Made by a program: the position numbers and the translations under genes. A stretch of DNA of 64,000 bases from Methyloligella sp. GL2 (GTDB lineage: Bacteria; Pseudomonadota; Alphaproteobacteria; Rhizobiales; Methyloligellaceae). The stretch spans positions 186,001 through 250,000 of the forward strand of contig NZ_CP054476.1 in NCBI RefSeq assembly GCF_013341275.1, in the 5' to 3' direction. Below, in pieces: positions 1 to 8,218 of this stretch. Each line of letters begins with the position of its first letter. The stretch's first letter is position 1. The notes under the pieces are model-generated. The model saw only the letters and a list, made by a program, of their open reading frames with translations. It was not told the origin of the DNA and did no database searches.

Positions 1-618
1 TCGGTCAACGCCTATGCCAATTTGATTTCCCATGCCCGCGCCGGCCATGTCTGGTGGCGCTGCGCTATCGTCTTTGCCATCGTCGGCTCGCTCGGCGCCC
101 TGCTCGGCTCAAGCCTCGGCAAGGCGGTGGATGGGCAGCAGCTGCTGTTCCTGTTCGGCATTCTGATGGTGGTGGTGGGCGTGCTGATGCTTCGCCCGCG
201 CACCGCATGCGCCCCCGGCGAGCGGAATGCCAATCTCAAGACCTGCGTGACGACCGGTGCGCTGGCGCTGCTCGCCGGCGCCGGATCCGGCTTCTTCGGG
301 GTGGGCGGCGGCTTCCTGATCGTGCCCTGCCTGATCGCGGCAACGCGCATGCCGACCATCAACGCGGTCGGCTCCTCGCTGCTCGCCGTGGGCACGTTCG
401 GGCTGGTCACCGCCATCAACTATGCCCGCTCGGGACTTATCGACTGGCCGGTGACGGCGGAGTTCATCGCCGGCGGCATCCTTGGCGGGCTGGCCGGCAT
501 GATGCTGGCCAAGCGCCTCTCCGGCGAGAAGGATTACCTCAACAAGATCTTCTCCGTGGTGATCTTCGCGGTCGCCGCTTATATCCTCTATCGTTCACGA
601 GGCGCCTTTTTGGGCTAA
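1..618 (+). CDS. TSUP-family (TauE/SafE) membrane permease, 5' truncated by the window edge
   Basis: The reading frame is open from the first base, so the gene begins upstream and only about 205 C-terminal residues are visible. It shows repeated hydrophobic segments and the glycine-rich stretch GSGFFGVGGGFLIVP that begins the second repeat of TauE/SafE (TSUP) transporters. Such proteins sit in the inner membrane and move sulfite, sulfonates or other organic anions; the substrate cannot be read here. The gene ends 15 bases before the convergent DUF3617 gene. A TTG at 22 could be mistaken for a start, but the protein would lack its first transmembrane repeat. Confidence 0.85.
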   Translation, partial: SVNAYANLISHARAGHVWWRCAIVFAIVGSLGALLGSSLGKAVDGQQLLFLFGILMVVVGVLMLRPRTACAPGERNANLKTCVTTGALALLAGAGSGFFGVGGGFLIVPCLIAATRMPTINAVGSSLLAVGTFGLVTAINYARSGLIDWPVTAEFIAGGILGGLAGMMLAKRLSGEKDYLNKIFSVVIFAVAAYILYRSRGAFLG

Positions 619-633
619 AGCAACGAAGAGCGC

Positions 634-1095
634 CTAGCGCTCTTCCTCCACCTGGCCTTCGGTCTCCGGGCAGTCGGTGCTGACGAACTTGCCGTCGATG
701 GTCATGCCGAAATGATCCATGCCACCCATGGGCGGATCGAAGGTCATCTTCACCACGGCGTGGTAGCGCTTGTCGAAATCGCCGGACAGCGCCGTAGAGA
801 TTACCTGCTTGGCGCCGTTTTGCATGCAGGTGACGTTGACGATGGTCTCGCTGCCGGCATCCAGAACTTCCGGCTCACCGCATTCGCCGGCATTTTCCGG
901 AATCGCGATATTGTCCTTGTCGGTCACGCAGATATCGAAGACGCGCTTGCCGACGCCGGGCGTAACGGTGGTGAGTTCCCAATGGCCGAGCTTGCGCTTA
1001 GGGACTTCGGTGGCCGAGGCCGGGACGGTAGCGAGAGCAAAGCCGCAAAGCAGCATTGCAATGGCCATCTTGGTGGAGACGTGAACGCTGGACAT
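634..1095 (-). CDS. DUF3617-type exported protein
   Basis: A 153-residue protein with a Sec signal peptide (basic/polar start, hydrophobic core, cleavage after about PASA at residue 28) and a mature part that begins KRKLGHWELTT, the usual opening of DUF3617 proteins. Cysteines in the mature part may form disulfides in the periplasm. The ATG at 1095 was chosen because AGAGGA lies just upstream and the signal peptide starts there; an in-frame longer version adds charged residues before it. The function of the family is unknown. It converges on the TSUP gene. Confidence 0.82.
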   Translation of the reverse strand: MSSVHVSTKMAIAMLLCGFALATVPASATEVPKRKLGHWELTTVTPGVGKRVFDICVTDKDNIAIPENAGECGEPEVLDAGSETIVNVTCMQNGAKQVISTALSGDFDKRYHAVVKMTFDPPMGGMDHFGMTIDGKFVSTDCPETEGQVEEER

Positions 1096-1319
1096 GGGAT
1101 CCTCTTGGGTCGTTTCCGTATTGGATTTTTCTGGCTGGATTTTTTTTCTGGCTCGACCTTGTTTGCCGGTCGTGATCGAGGCGGACAATAGCGCAGATGG
1201 GCCTGGCACGAATGCCCGACTTCACAGGATAATTTTTCCTGCGCCCTGCCTGCGATTTCCGCCTGAGCCCGAAGCGATGCTAGACTTGCTTTCACTGGCA
1301 ATGCGAGGTCGGCGGTTTC

Positions 1320-2216
1320 ATGCGCGGACTGAAAGACACCGGATATGTCCTGAAAAAGCTCGCCTGGATGCGGGACGAGGCGATCTGGCCGAACGGCCTG
1401 CGCTACCTTTGGACGGATGCTTTCGGGCTGGTGCTGCTGGTGTCGCTGTATGAAGAGCTGAACGAGCCGCGCTATCTCGATGAGGCGAAGGCCTTAGTCG
1501 CCGAGGTCGACCGGGTGCTGGGGCGCAAGCGCGGCATCCGCATCGGCGAGGAAGCCGACCGCGACGGACAATATTTCCACTATCTGGCGATGTGGCTCTA
1601 CGCGCTCTCGGTGCTCGGCCGGCACGATCCGGCTTACCGCGAGAAGGGCGTGGCGCTGGCCAAGGATGTCCACCCCGCCTTCTACGTGCCCGGCCGCGGG
1701 GTGTGGTGGAAAATGGAAGAGGATCTTTCCGGCCCCTATCCCGGATACGGCTTCGGCGCGCTGGACGCCTTCGACGGCTATGTTTCCTACCGGATGCTGG
1801 ACGAGACGGCGCTGGCGCCGGAGATCGCGCAGATGCGGACGCTGATCGACCAGACCGCGCCGCAGCTGACCATCACTCAGGATCTCGGCATCGGCATGAT
1901 GCTGTGGATGAGCCATTTCTTCCCGCAAGAGCCCTGGGCACGCGAGCAGCACCGCCGCTGCCTCGCCGTGCTCGGCCATATGTGGATCGAGGAGGGCTAT
2001 TTCTGCCGCGAGCCGGGCCTACCGCAGATCCGCTTCGCCTTCACCAATTACGGCGTCTCGGTGGGCTTACAGGCGGTGGATGCCTGGCCGGAGCAGGTGG
2101 AGGCGCTGAACCGCTATTTCGAGAGCTACCGTTCAGGCGACGAATACGACCGGGCCGCGATCACCCATGTGATGGCCTGCAGCTCGCATTTTCCGGGGCT
2201 GCTGATCCCCAGCTAG
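1320..2216 (+). CDS. Hypothetical protein, aromatic-rich helical (298 aa)
   Basis: I do not recognise a characterised family. The protein is mostly helical, rich in Trp, Tyr and Phe, with no signal peptide or clear membrane segment. Helix pairs spaced along the chain, with motifs such as WPNGLRYLW, HYLAMWLYAL and GYGFGALDAFDGY, recall the alpha/alpha-toroid fold of six-hairpin glycosidases, so it may be a carbohydrate-active or carbohydrate-binding protein. That comparison rests on texture only. It stands alone between DUF3617 and the convergent luxR gene. Codon use matches the host genes. Confidence 0.7.
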   Translation: MRGLKDTGYVLKKLAWMRDEAIWPNGLRYLWTDAFGLVLLVSLYEELNEPRYLDEAKALVAEVDRVLGRKRGIRIGEEADRDGQYFHYLAMWLYALSVLGRHDPAYREKGVALAKDVHPAFYVPGRGVWWKMEEDLSGPYPGYGFGALDAFDGYVSYRMLDETALAPEIAQMRTLIDQTAPQLTITQDLGIGMMLWMSHFFPQEPWAREQHRRCLAVLGHMWIEEGYFCREPGLPQIRFAFTNYGVSVGLQAVDAWPEQVEALNRYFESYRSGDEYDRAAITHVMACSSHFPGLLIPS

Positions 2217-2239
2217 CGCGGAAACGGCCGCGCCGCCGT

Positions 2240-3022
2240 CTACACGTCGATCAGGCCGAGATAGATCGCCTTCACGACGCCATGGGTCTTGTTGCTTGCT
2301 CCCAGCTTGGCGATGGCATGGCGCAGATGGGTCTCGACGGTGGATTCGGAGATAAACAGAATGCCGGCGGTATCGGCGACGGTCTTGCCGCGCGCCGCCC
2401 AGGACAGCACATCCCGTTCGCGGTCGGTCAGGGTGATCGCAGTGCGCGGGTCCTGCTGCGCTTCGAGGATCCCCTGGCGATTGCGGTGCTGCTCGGCGAC
2501 GATGTCGATCGCCCGCTGCGCCCAATAGATCATGATCAGGTGCAGGTCGTAGCGTTTGCGCGAGAGCAGGAAGCGGTATTTCTTGACCGGATCGGTCCAA
2601 TAGAAAGCGCTGGAGCTGGAATAGACCCGCCCCAACGGGTCGGTGTAGTGGAAGGGCACCACGAAGCCTTCCCGGAAACCGTGGTCCTGGGCGGCCTCCA
2701 TGGTCTTCCAAGCGCCGGACTTGCGCCCGGTTCCCTCGTATTTCGGGACATCCACATCGCCCCAGGAGAAGGGCGTATTGCTGCGGCGCACACGGGCCAC
2801 GCAAGGATCCACATGAACGAAACCGTTGGAAATATAGGTCGAAACCCAATTTTCGGGCGTCGTTCCAATATAAAAAGGCACGTCTACATGGGGATTTCCA
2901 GCATCCAGCATGTTAAACGAGGAAAATCCATAGTCCTCAATAATACCTTGAAGCGTATTCTTTAACTCTTCGGTGGAGCTACACGTCTCTATAGCTCCAA
3001 CTGCCTCATCCACCTTCATCAT
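2240..3022 (-). CDS. LuxR-family quorum-sensing transcription regulator
   Basis: 260 residues with an N-terminal autoinducer-binding domain and a C-terminal LuxR helix-turn-helix. Ligand-pocket residues typical of acyl-homoserine-lactone receptors are present: W and Y in ENWVSTY, the DP pair in VHVDP, W in SWGD and the later G in REGF. The HTH begins LTDRERDVLSWAARGKT and carries the expected Glu and Gly. It is divergent from luxI, separated by 92 bases that hold a perfect dyad. The start uses tandem ATGs at 3022 and 3019, preceded by GGGAG that lies partly inside the dyad. It is probably activated by the luxI product. Its 5' part is lower in GC than its surroundings. Confidence 0.93.
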   Translation of the reverse strand: MMKVDEAVGAIETCSSTEELKNTLQGIIEDYGFSSFNMLDAGNPHVDVPFYIGTTPENWVSTYISNGFVHVDPCVARVRRSNTPFSWGDVDVPKYEGTGRKSGAWKTMEAAQDHGFREGFVVPFHYTDPLGRVYSSSSAFYWTDPVKKYRFLLSRKRYDLHLIMIYWAQRAIDIVAEQHRNRQGILEAQQDPRTAITLTDRERDVLSWAARGKTVADTAGILFISESTVETHLRHAIAKLGASNKTHGVVKAIYLGLIDV

Positions 3023-3031
3023 AATTCAATC

Positions 3032-3047
3032 TCCCGATTTTTCGGGA
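3032..3047. promoter_or_regulatory. Perfect inverted repeat in the luxR-luxI intergenic region (candidate lux box)
   Basis: TCCCGA-TTTT-TCGGGA is a perfect dyad with 6-base arms and a 4-base spacer, 10 bases upstream of the luxR start and about 68 bases upstream of the luxI ATG. Position and symmetry fit an operator for the divergent LuxR. One arm includes part of the luxR Shine-Dalgarno, so the dyad could also fold in mRNA and limit luxR translation. Binding by LuxR is inferred. Confidence 0.5.
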
Positions 3048-3114
3048 CTGGTTTGCCTGCCCTCTCCTGACGACAGTGGGACCGGTAACATATTCCTCAC
3101 GGCGATTATGGGTC

Positions 3115-3774
3115 ATGGCACCACAGGCGCAAATCTACAGAGCGGTTTTCTGCCGCGCAAAAACCGATCCGTACACTGTCTATGCACTACAGCGCTTCCG
3201 CAAGTCGCTGTTCGTCGACGAGCTCGGCTGGGATTTGACCACATTTGGCGACCGCGAGTCAGACCAATTCGACACCGATGCTGCAGTGCACTGCGCGCTC
3301 TTCAAGGACGACGCCATCATCGGCGGTTTCCGGGCGCTTCCGACAGATACTAACTACTTGGTCCGAGACGTTTTTCCCCAGCTCGCAACTCTGCGCGCTT
3401 ATCCCTCGCGGGCAGATGTGTGGGAGATAAGTCGCTTCGGTGTGGCTCCCTGCACCGAGCGGCTTTATCTCGCCCGCGTCCTTTATTCGCTCATGTTCCG
3501 GTTCGGCCACTCCCGTCAGGCAACGGCTCTCGTGGCGCTGGCCGACCTCACCTATGAGCGATTTTTGACACGGCTGGGCATCCGGACCCGGCGCTACGGG
3601 CCGCCTCAGGTGATCGGGACCGATCGCTCCGGGCGCAACCTCCGGGCCGTCGCGGGCGAAATTCCTCTTCAAGATCAGAACGGCGAGAAGTTCCAGCAGC
3701 TTTTGTCGCTGGCCAGCAAACTGGATATCCAAGATGAAGCACATGTTCGCAGATCTGAGCGCATTTCGGCGTGA
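3115..3774 (+). CDS. LuxI-family acyl-homoserine-lactone synthase
   Basis: 219 residues from the ATG at 3115. All conserved residues of LuxI synthases are present: R29, F33 and W39 (FRKSLF...GWDL), D50 and D53 (SDQFD), R73 (GFRALPT), and E104 and R107 (WEISRF). The enzyme should condense S-adenosylmethionine with an acyl-ACP or acyl-CoA to give a homoserine-lactone signal; the acyl chain cannot be predicted. A GTG at 3076 would add 13 residues without a better ribosome site. The 3' end overlaps the P450 gene by 41 bases, so the two are probably translationally coupled. Base composition is lower in GC than flanking genes, hinting at transfer. Confidence 0.93.
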   Translation: MAPQAQIYRAVFCRAKTDPYTVYALQRFRKSLFVDELGWDLTTFGDRESDQFDTDAAVHCALFKDDAIIGGFRALPTDTNYLVRDVFPQLATLRAYPSRADVWEISRFGVAPCTERLYLARVLYSLMFRFGHSRQATALVALADLTYERFLTRLGIRTRRYGPPQVIGTDRSGRNLRAVAGEIPLQDQNGEKFQQLLSLASKLDIQDEAHVRRSERISA

Positions 3775-5026
3775 TCCCCTCGGCTTCATGCGCGAGAAGG
3801 GCAACAATAGCGGCAACGAGCCGCTGGTGCGCCTCGCGCTCGGCCCCAATCCGATCTATCTGGTCGCCTCGCCCGAATGGGTGAAACCGATCCTGAACCG
3901 GTCGGAAGAGGAGATCTACAAGGGCGCGTTCATCCGCAAGCTGAGGCCGGCTTTCGGCGAGAGCTTTCTGCTGCTCACCGGGGATGAGCATAAGCGCCGC
4001 CGCGGCGTGGTGCATGCCAAGCTCGGGCGGTCCACGGTGCTGGAGCAGGTGCCGGCGATGGCGGCGTCGATCCGCCAGCTGGCCGGTTCGCTGGCCCGCG
4101 AGGAGAGCTTCGACGCTCACAAGATCACCGGGCCTTTGACCTTGCGGCTGATCTCGATTGCGCTTTTCGGCCATCAGGTGCTGTCCCCGGCCGACGAGAT
4201 GGCGCTGCTGCGCGCGGTCAATCTGATCGAGTACGAGCTCGACCAGGACATGTTCCGGGTGATCCCGCGCGGACCCCGCGCCTGGCTGCGGCGGCGGCGC
4301 AAATATGCAGAGGCCCATAAGATCATGGAGCTGGTGGTGCGGCGGGTGCGCGCCAATGCCGGCCAGGGCAGCGTGCTCGGTTCGCTGGAGGAGCTGGGTC
4401 TCAGCGATAGCGATATTCGCGACGAGATTCTGACCATGCTTCTGGCGGGCCATCACACCACGGCCTCGGCGGCGGTGTGGCTGCTTTACTATCTGACCAC
4501 GGAGCCCGGCCTTGCCGACCGGATCGCCCAGGAGTGCATGGCGATCACCGACGGCGGGGGCGATATCGTTGCGGCGGACCTGAAGAATGCCCCGCTCAGC
4601 ATGGCGCTGGCGCGGGAGGTGTTGCGGCTCTACCCCTCGGCCTGGTGGTTCTCGCGGGAAACCAAGAAGCCGGTGGAGATCGCCGGCCATAAGCTGAAGA
4701 AGGGCACCTCCTTGCTGTTCTGCCCCTGGCAGCTGCAGCGGCATCCGGACTATTGGGACGACCCGGACAATTTCCGCCTCGACCGGTCTTTCAACAACAA
4801 GTCCTACATCCCCTTCGGGGTCGGGCCGCGGACCTGCGTCGGCATGGGCGTGGCGCTGCTGGAGCTTCAGCTCCTGGCGCTGGAATTTGCCTCCGCCTAC
4901 AGCATGTCGCTGGTGAGCGAGATGCCGGCGCCGGCGCCGAAAGTCTCGGTGACGCTGATCCCGCCGCCGATCGAGCTGCGGCTGAGCATCCGCGAGAACT
5001 TCCAATTCGGCGAGGCCGCCGCCTAA
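3734..5026 (+). CDS. Cytochrome P450
   Basis: 430 residues with the full P450 signature: I-helix oxygen-binding motif AGHHTT (238-243), K-helix EVLR (E295, R298), and the heme-thiolate loop FGVGPRTCVG with Cys368 as heme ligand. It has no membrane anchor, so it is a soluble class I enzyme that needs a separate ferredoxin system, not encoded nearby. The start lies inside the 3' end of luxI, and a small ORF follows after 12 bases. This placement suggests quorum-controlled oxidation of a metabolite, or tailoring of the signal itself. The substrate is unknown. Start choice (3734 or the Met three codons later) is uncertain. Confidence 0.95.
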   Translation: MKHMFADLSAFRRDPLGFMREKGNNSGNEPLVRLALGPNPIYLVASPEWVKPILNRSEEEIYKGAFIRKLRPAFGESFLLLTGDEHKRRRGVVHAKLGRSTVLEQVPAMAASIRQLAGSLAREESFDAHKITGPLTLRLISIALFGHQVLSPADEMALLRAVNLIEYELDQDMFRVIPRGPRAWLRRRRKYAEAHKIMELVVRRVRANAGQGSVLGSLEELGLSDSDIRDEILTMLLAGHHTTASAAVWLLYYLTTEPGLADRIAQECMAITDGGGDIVAADLKNAPLSMALAREVLRLYPSAWWFSRETKKPVEIAGHKLKKGTSLLFCPWQLQRHPDYWDDPDNFRLDRSFNNKSYIPFGVGPRTCVGMGVALLELQLLALEFASAYSMSLVSEMPAPAPKVSVTLIPPPIELRLSIRENFQFGEAAA

Positions 5027-5038
5027 GGATCGACCGCC

Positions 5039-5281
5039 ATGGCGCAATCGGGGCCGTACAAAGGACGCAGGGGCGAGATCATCCCGCTTCCCCGGACGGC
5101 AGCCAGCGATCTGGGACATGGCCGCTCGATTTGGCCGGTCATCGCGGCGATGGACTATCTGCTGGAGAATCTGGAGGAGATGAGCCCGATGAGCGCCCAT
5201 CTCCTACGCATGTCGCGGCAGAACCTCCTCGACGAGTTCCTCCCCAGAGCGACCAAGATGGGGCCACGCGAAAGCTCCTAA
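5039..5281 (+). CDS. Small hypothetical protein in the luxI-P450 operon (80 aa)
   Basis: An 80-residue ORF beginning 12 bases after the P450 stop, with AAGGA upstream of its ATG. It has a basic N-terminus followed by an amphipathic helical part (MDYLLENLEEM, HLLRMSRQNLLDEFL). I know no family for it. Spacing and a plausible ribosome site support a real gene cotranscribed with the P450; it might be an accessory or regulatory peptide of that enzyme. Absence of known homologues leaves some doubt. Confidence 0.6.
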   Translation: MAQSGPYKGRRGEIIPLPRTAASDLGHGRSIWPVIAAMDYLLENLEEMSPMSAHLLRMSRQNLLDEFLPRATKMGPRESS

Positions 5282-5469
5282 GCGCCAGCTCGCGGGACGC
5301 TTCGCCGCTCCCATCTTGGCGTTGCCTCCGGCAAGTGATATTTGGCCCATCCCGCGCACCGCACTGGGCGGCGCGCGGCTTATCTGCTCGACAATCGGCT
5401 TTCACAAAAGGACCGCCGGTCTGTCCCGTCCCCTTGCCGGGTGCGCGGCGGCATCGGCGTCTTCAGCTC

Positions 5470-6714
5470 ATGGCCTCCAGCGTCAACGACCATAGCTCTG
5501 CCCGCGAAGCGGGCGAGAACACGGTGGTTGCGATCCTGATCGCAGTCAGCGTCTGTCACATGTTCAACGATGTGATCCAGTCGCTGATCCTTGCGACCTA
5601 CCCGCTGCTGAAGCAGAACTTCGCGCTGGATTTCGGCCAGATCGGGCTGATCACCTTCGCCTTCCTAGGCACCGCCTCGCTGCTGCAGCCGGTGGTCGGC
5701 TATGTCACCGACCGCTATCCGACGCCCTATTCGCTGGTGGTCGGAATGGGTTCCTCGCTGGCCGGACTGCTGCTGATGGCGGCGGCCTCCAGCTTCACCA
5801 TGGTGCTGATCGCCGCAAGCCTGATCGGAATGGGATCGTCGGTGTTCCATCCGGAGAGCTCGCGGGTAGCGCGGCTCGCCTCGGGCGGGCGGCACGGGCT
5901 GGCGCAATCGGTGTTCCAGGTGGGCGGCAATTTCGGCACCGCCATCGGGCCGCTGCTCGCCGCCTTCATCATCCTGCCGAACGGGCAGGGGGCCATCGCC
6001 TGGTTCGCGATCATGGCGCTCGTGGGAATGATGCTGCTCGGCGGCGTCGGCTCCTGGTACGGCAAGACGCTGAAGCTGAAACGCGTCTCGATGGAAGACG
6101 AACGCAAAGCCGTGGAGGCGGTGACGCGCAAAAGCGTGGCCAAGCCGATCGCGATCTTGCTGGCGCTGACCTTCTCCAAGCATTTCTACCTGGTCAGCCT
6201 CACCAGCTTCTACATCTTCTATCTGATCCAGAGCTTCGATATCTCGGTGCAGGGGGCGCAAGTCTATCTGTTCGTGTTTCTGGGCGCGGTGGTGGCCGGA
6301 ACCGTGATCGGCGGTCCCATCGGCGACCGGATCGGTTCGCGCCGGGTGATCTGGTGGTCGATTCTCGGCGTGCTGCCGTTCACCCTGGCGCTGCCTTACG
6401 CCAATCTGTTCTGGACGGTGGCGCTGACCATTCCGATCGGCGTGATCCTGGCCTCGGCCTTTCCGGCCATCGTGGTCTATGCCCAGACGCTGATTCCAGG
6501 ACAGGTGGGCATGGTGGCCGGGCTGTTTTTCGGATTCGCCTTCGGAATCGCCGGCATCGGCGCCGCTCTGTTGGGCTGGCTGGCCGACCGGACGAGCATC
6601 GATTTCGTCTATCACATCTGCGCATTTTTGCCGGCAATCGGGCTTTTGGCCGTGTTCCTGCCGGAAACTGGCGCGGCGATGCCGAAAATGGCCGAAAAAC
6701 CGTCCACAGTTTAA
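5470..6714 (+). CDS. MFS exporter, fosmidomycin-resistance (Fsr) type
   Basis: 414 residues, 12 predicted membrane helices. The N-terminal run VCHMFNDVIQSL, the GMGSSVFHPESSR stretch in the first half and the loop GDRIGSRRVIW fit the Fsr branch of the major facilitator superfamily, proton-driven inner-membrane exporters. The ATG at 5470 gives the normal length; the frame is open far upstream but that part is only a shadow of the P450 gene. It lies 188 bases after the small ORF, on the same strand as luxI-P450, so it may export the product of that locus. Substrate not determinable. Confidence 0.9.
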   Translation: MASSVNDHSSAREAGENTVVAILIAVSVCHMFNDVIQSLILATYPLLKQNFALDFGQIGLITFAFLGTASLLQPVVGYVTDRYPTPYSLVVGMGSSLAGLLLMAAASSFTMVLIAASLIGMGSSVFHPESSRVARLASGGRHGLAQSVFQVGGNFGTAIGPLLAAFIILPNGQGAIAWFAIMALVGMMLLGGVGSWYGKTLKLKRVSMEDERKAVEAVTRKSVAKPIAILLALTFSKHFYLVSLTSFYIFYLIQSFDISVQGAQVYLFVFLGAVVAGTVIGGPIGDRIGSRRVIWWSILGVLPFTLALPYANLFWTVALTIPIGVILASAFPAIVVYAQTLIPGQVGMVAGLFFGFAFGIAGIGAALLGWLADRTSIDFVYHICAFLPAIGLLAVFLPETGAAMPKMAEKPSTV

Positions 6715-6847
6715 CCACAGGCGGATTAACTCATGGTGCTAATTGCCTTTTTCCTGCCTGCAAGACGTGGCGAAATAGGAGTTTGAGTAACGGGCCAAGG
6801 CCTTTGGCCATAAGGGGGCGGCCCATTTTGAAAGGAAGCGGGGGACG

Positions 6848-7321
6848 ATGCGCGACATTCGTAAAGATTTGCAGGACCGAGCACAGATCCTTGAGGACGA
6901 GATCAATGCCGCCCAGGTTCAGTTCGACAAGAAGGTCGAGCAGCTAAAGGTCGAGCGGGATACGCGGATCGAGGAGATCCGCGACGAGATCGCCGCGCTG
7001 AACCGGCTGATCGAGGCGGAGAAGCGCCGCATCGATCAGGCAACGCCGCAGGCTCCGGCTGCGGTAGCGTTGAGCCCCGGACAGCAGGCTCTGGTGGATT
7101 TCGTGCTGCGGACGCTAAGCGAGCACGGCCCGATGTCGGTCGAGACCTTGCGCGACTGGTCGATGCGGGAAGGCTTCTTCACCGAGCCGGATTCGGCAAC
7201 GCGCGGCATGCAGGCCGTGCTGATGGCGACGGTGAAGAGCGGCCGCATCCGGCAGCTGCCGAACGGCACCTTCGCCTCTGCATTGCTGATGGATCAGCTG
7301 CGCCAGCGCCAGGCAATCTAG
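6848..7321 (+). CDS. Coiled-coil protein with C-terminal winged-helix-like region (157 aa)
   Basis: Residues 1-65 form a strong charged coiled coil (heptads rich in Asp, Glu, Lys, Arg and Ile/Leu). An Ala/Pro linker follows at about 66-78, then a compact domain of about 75 residues (GQQALVDFVLRTLSEHGPMSVETLRDW...) that looks like a winged helix with a final beta-wing (SGRIRQLPNGTF). I do not recognise a named family. It could be a dimeric DNA-binding or scaffold protein. GGGGG precedes the ATG. It is monocistronic, between the MFS exporter and the convergent acyltransferase. Confidence 0.75.
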   Translation: MRDIRKDLQDRAQILEDEINAAQVQFDKKVEQLKVERDTRIEEIRDEIAALNRLIEAEKRRIDQATPQAPAAVALSPGQQALVDFVLRTLSEHGPMSVETLRDWSMREGFFTEPDSATRGMQAVLMATVKSGRIRQLPNGTFASALLMDQLRQRQAI

Positions 7322-7394
7322 ACAGCAATTTCGTAGAGACTTGTTCGTAGAAACTTGCGCGCGGCAGGTTAGACCAATTTGCCAGGCCAATATG

Positions 7395-8210
7395 TCAGGC
7401 CGGCTCAGGCAACGGCCTGCCGCGCGATAGCTCGATCACATCGTGACGGACCTTGGTCTCCGCATAGCGGGCCAGGGCCTTGCGGTCCTCGAACTCGGCC
7501 AGCGGAACGGGCGGACCTAGGCGGATCGAGACATCGAGGGGGCCCAGCCCCAAGAGCCGCCAGCCGTGGCTTCCCATATCCATATCGCCATACCAGCCGA
7601 TGAGATGGCGCCGGCGGCAGCCGACCGGAAGCCCGTAGATCCTGCGATAGCTGACGGCGAGGGTTTGCGCGGTCAGATCCTTCTGGGCGGCCTCCTTGCC
7701 GCGCGGTTTCACCGAGGCGAAGAGCGAGGTCTTGAACGGCAGCACGTAGTTGCCGTCGCTGCTGGTACCCTCGGCGAACAGCACCACATTGTCCCCGGCC
7801 CGCAGGCGGTTCAGAATCTCGCTGGCCTTGGTGCCGACTTCTTTCGGCTTCTCGCGATCGACGAAGACCGAGCGCTGCAGCTTGGCCAGCCAGCTGACGA
7901 AGGGCCAGGTGGAGACTTCGCGCTTGGCGATGAAGGACACCGGCGCCACCGCCGAGAGCACCGGAATATCGAGCCAGGAGACGTGGTTGGAGATCAGCAG
8001 CACGCCGGGTTTGCCTGGCTGGTGCTCGGCAATCTCGCCTTCGACATGGACGCGGATGCCGAGGATCTTGCAGACCCAGCGGTGATACCAATGGGGAAAG
8101 GTGCGGGCGCGGTCCGAGCCGAACTTGAGAAAAAGCAGCTGCACCGGCATCAAGGGAAGGGTAAAAATCATGAACGTGGCGAGCACGAAAAAGCTGCGGA
8201 CATGCTTCAT
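7395..8210 (-). CDS. Lysophospholipid acyltransferase (PlsC/OlsA-like)
   Basis: 271 residues with an N-terminal membrane helix and the two key PlsC motifs: NHVSWLD (the HX4D catalytic pair) and FAEGTSSDG (substrate phosphate binding). It should acylate lysophosphatidic acid or, if it is an OlsA, lyso-ornithine lipid at the inner membrane. An OlsB homologue lies at 33.6 kb, which makes the OlsA option reasonable. The gene follows fur by 8 bases in the minus-strand run. Sequence alone does not separate PlsC from OlsA. Confidence 0.9.
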   Translation of the reverse strand: MKHVRSFFVLATFMIFTLPLMPVQLLFLKFGSDRARTFPHWYHRWVCKILGIRVHVEGEIAEHQPGKPGVLLISNHVSWLDIPVLSAVAPVSFIAKREVSTWPFVSWLAKLQRSVFVDREKPKEVGTKASEILNRLRAGDNVVLFAEGTSSDGNYVLPFKTSLFASVKPRGKEAAQKDLTAQTLAVSYRRIYGLPVGCRRRHLIGWYGDMDMGSHGWRLLGLGPLDVSIRLGPPVPLAEFEDRKALARYAETKVRHDVIELSRGRPLPEPA

Positions 8211-8218
8211 AGCTGGCG

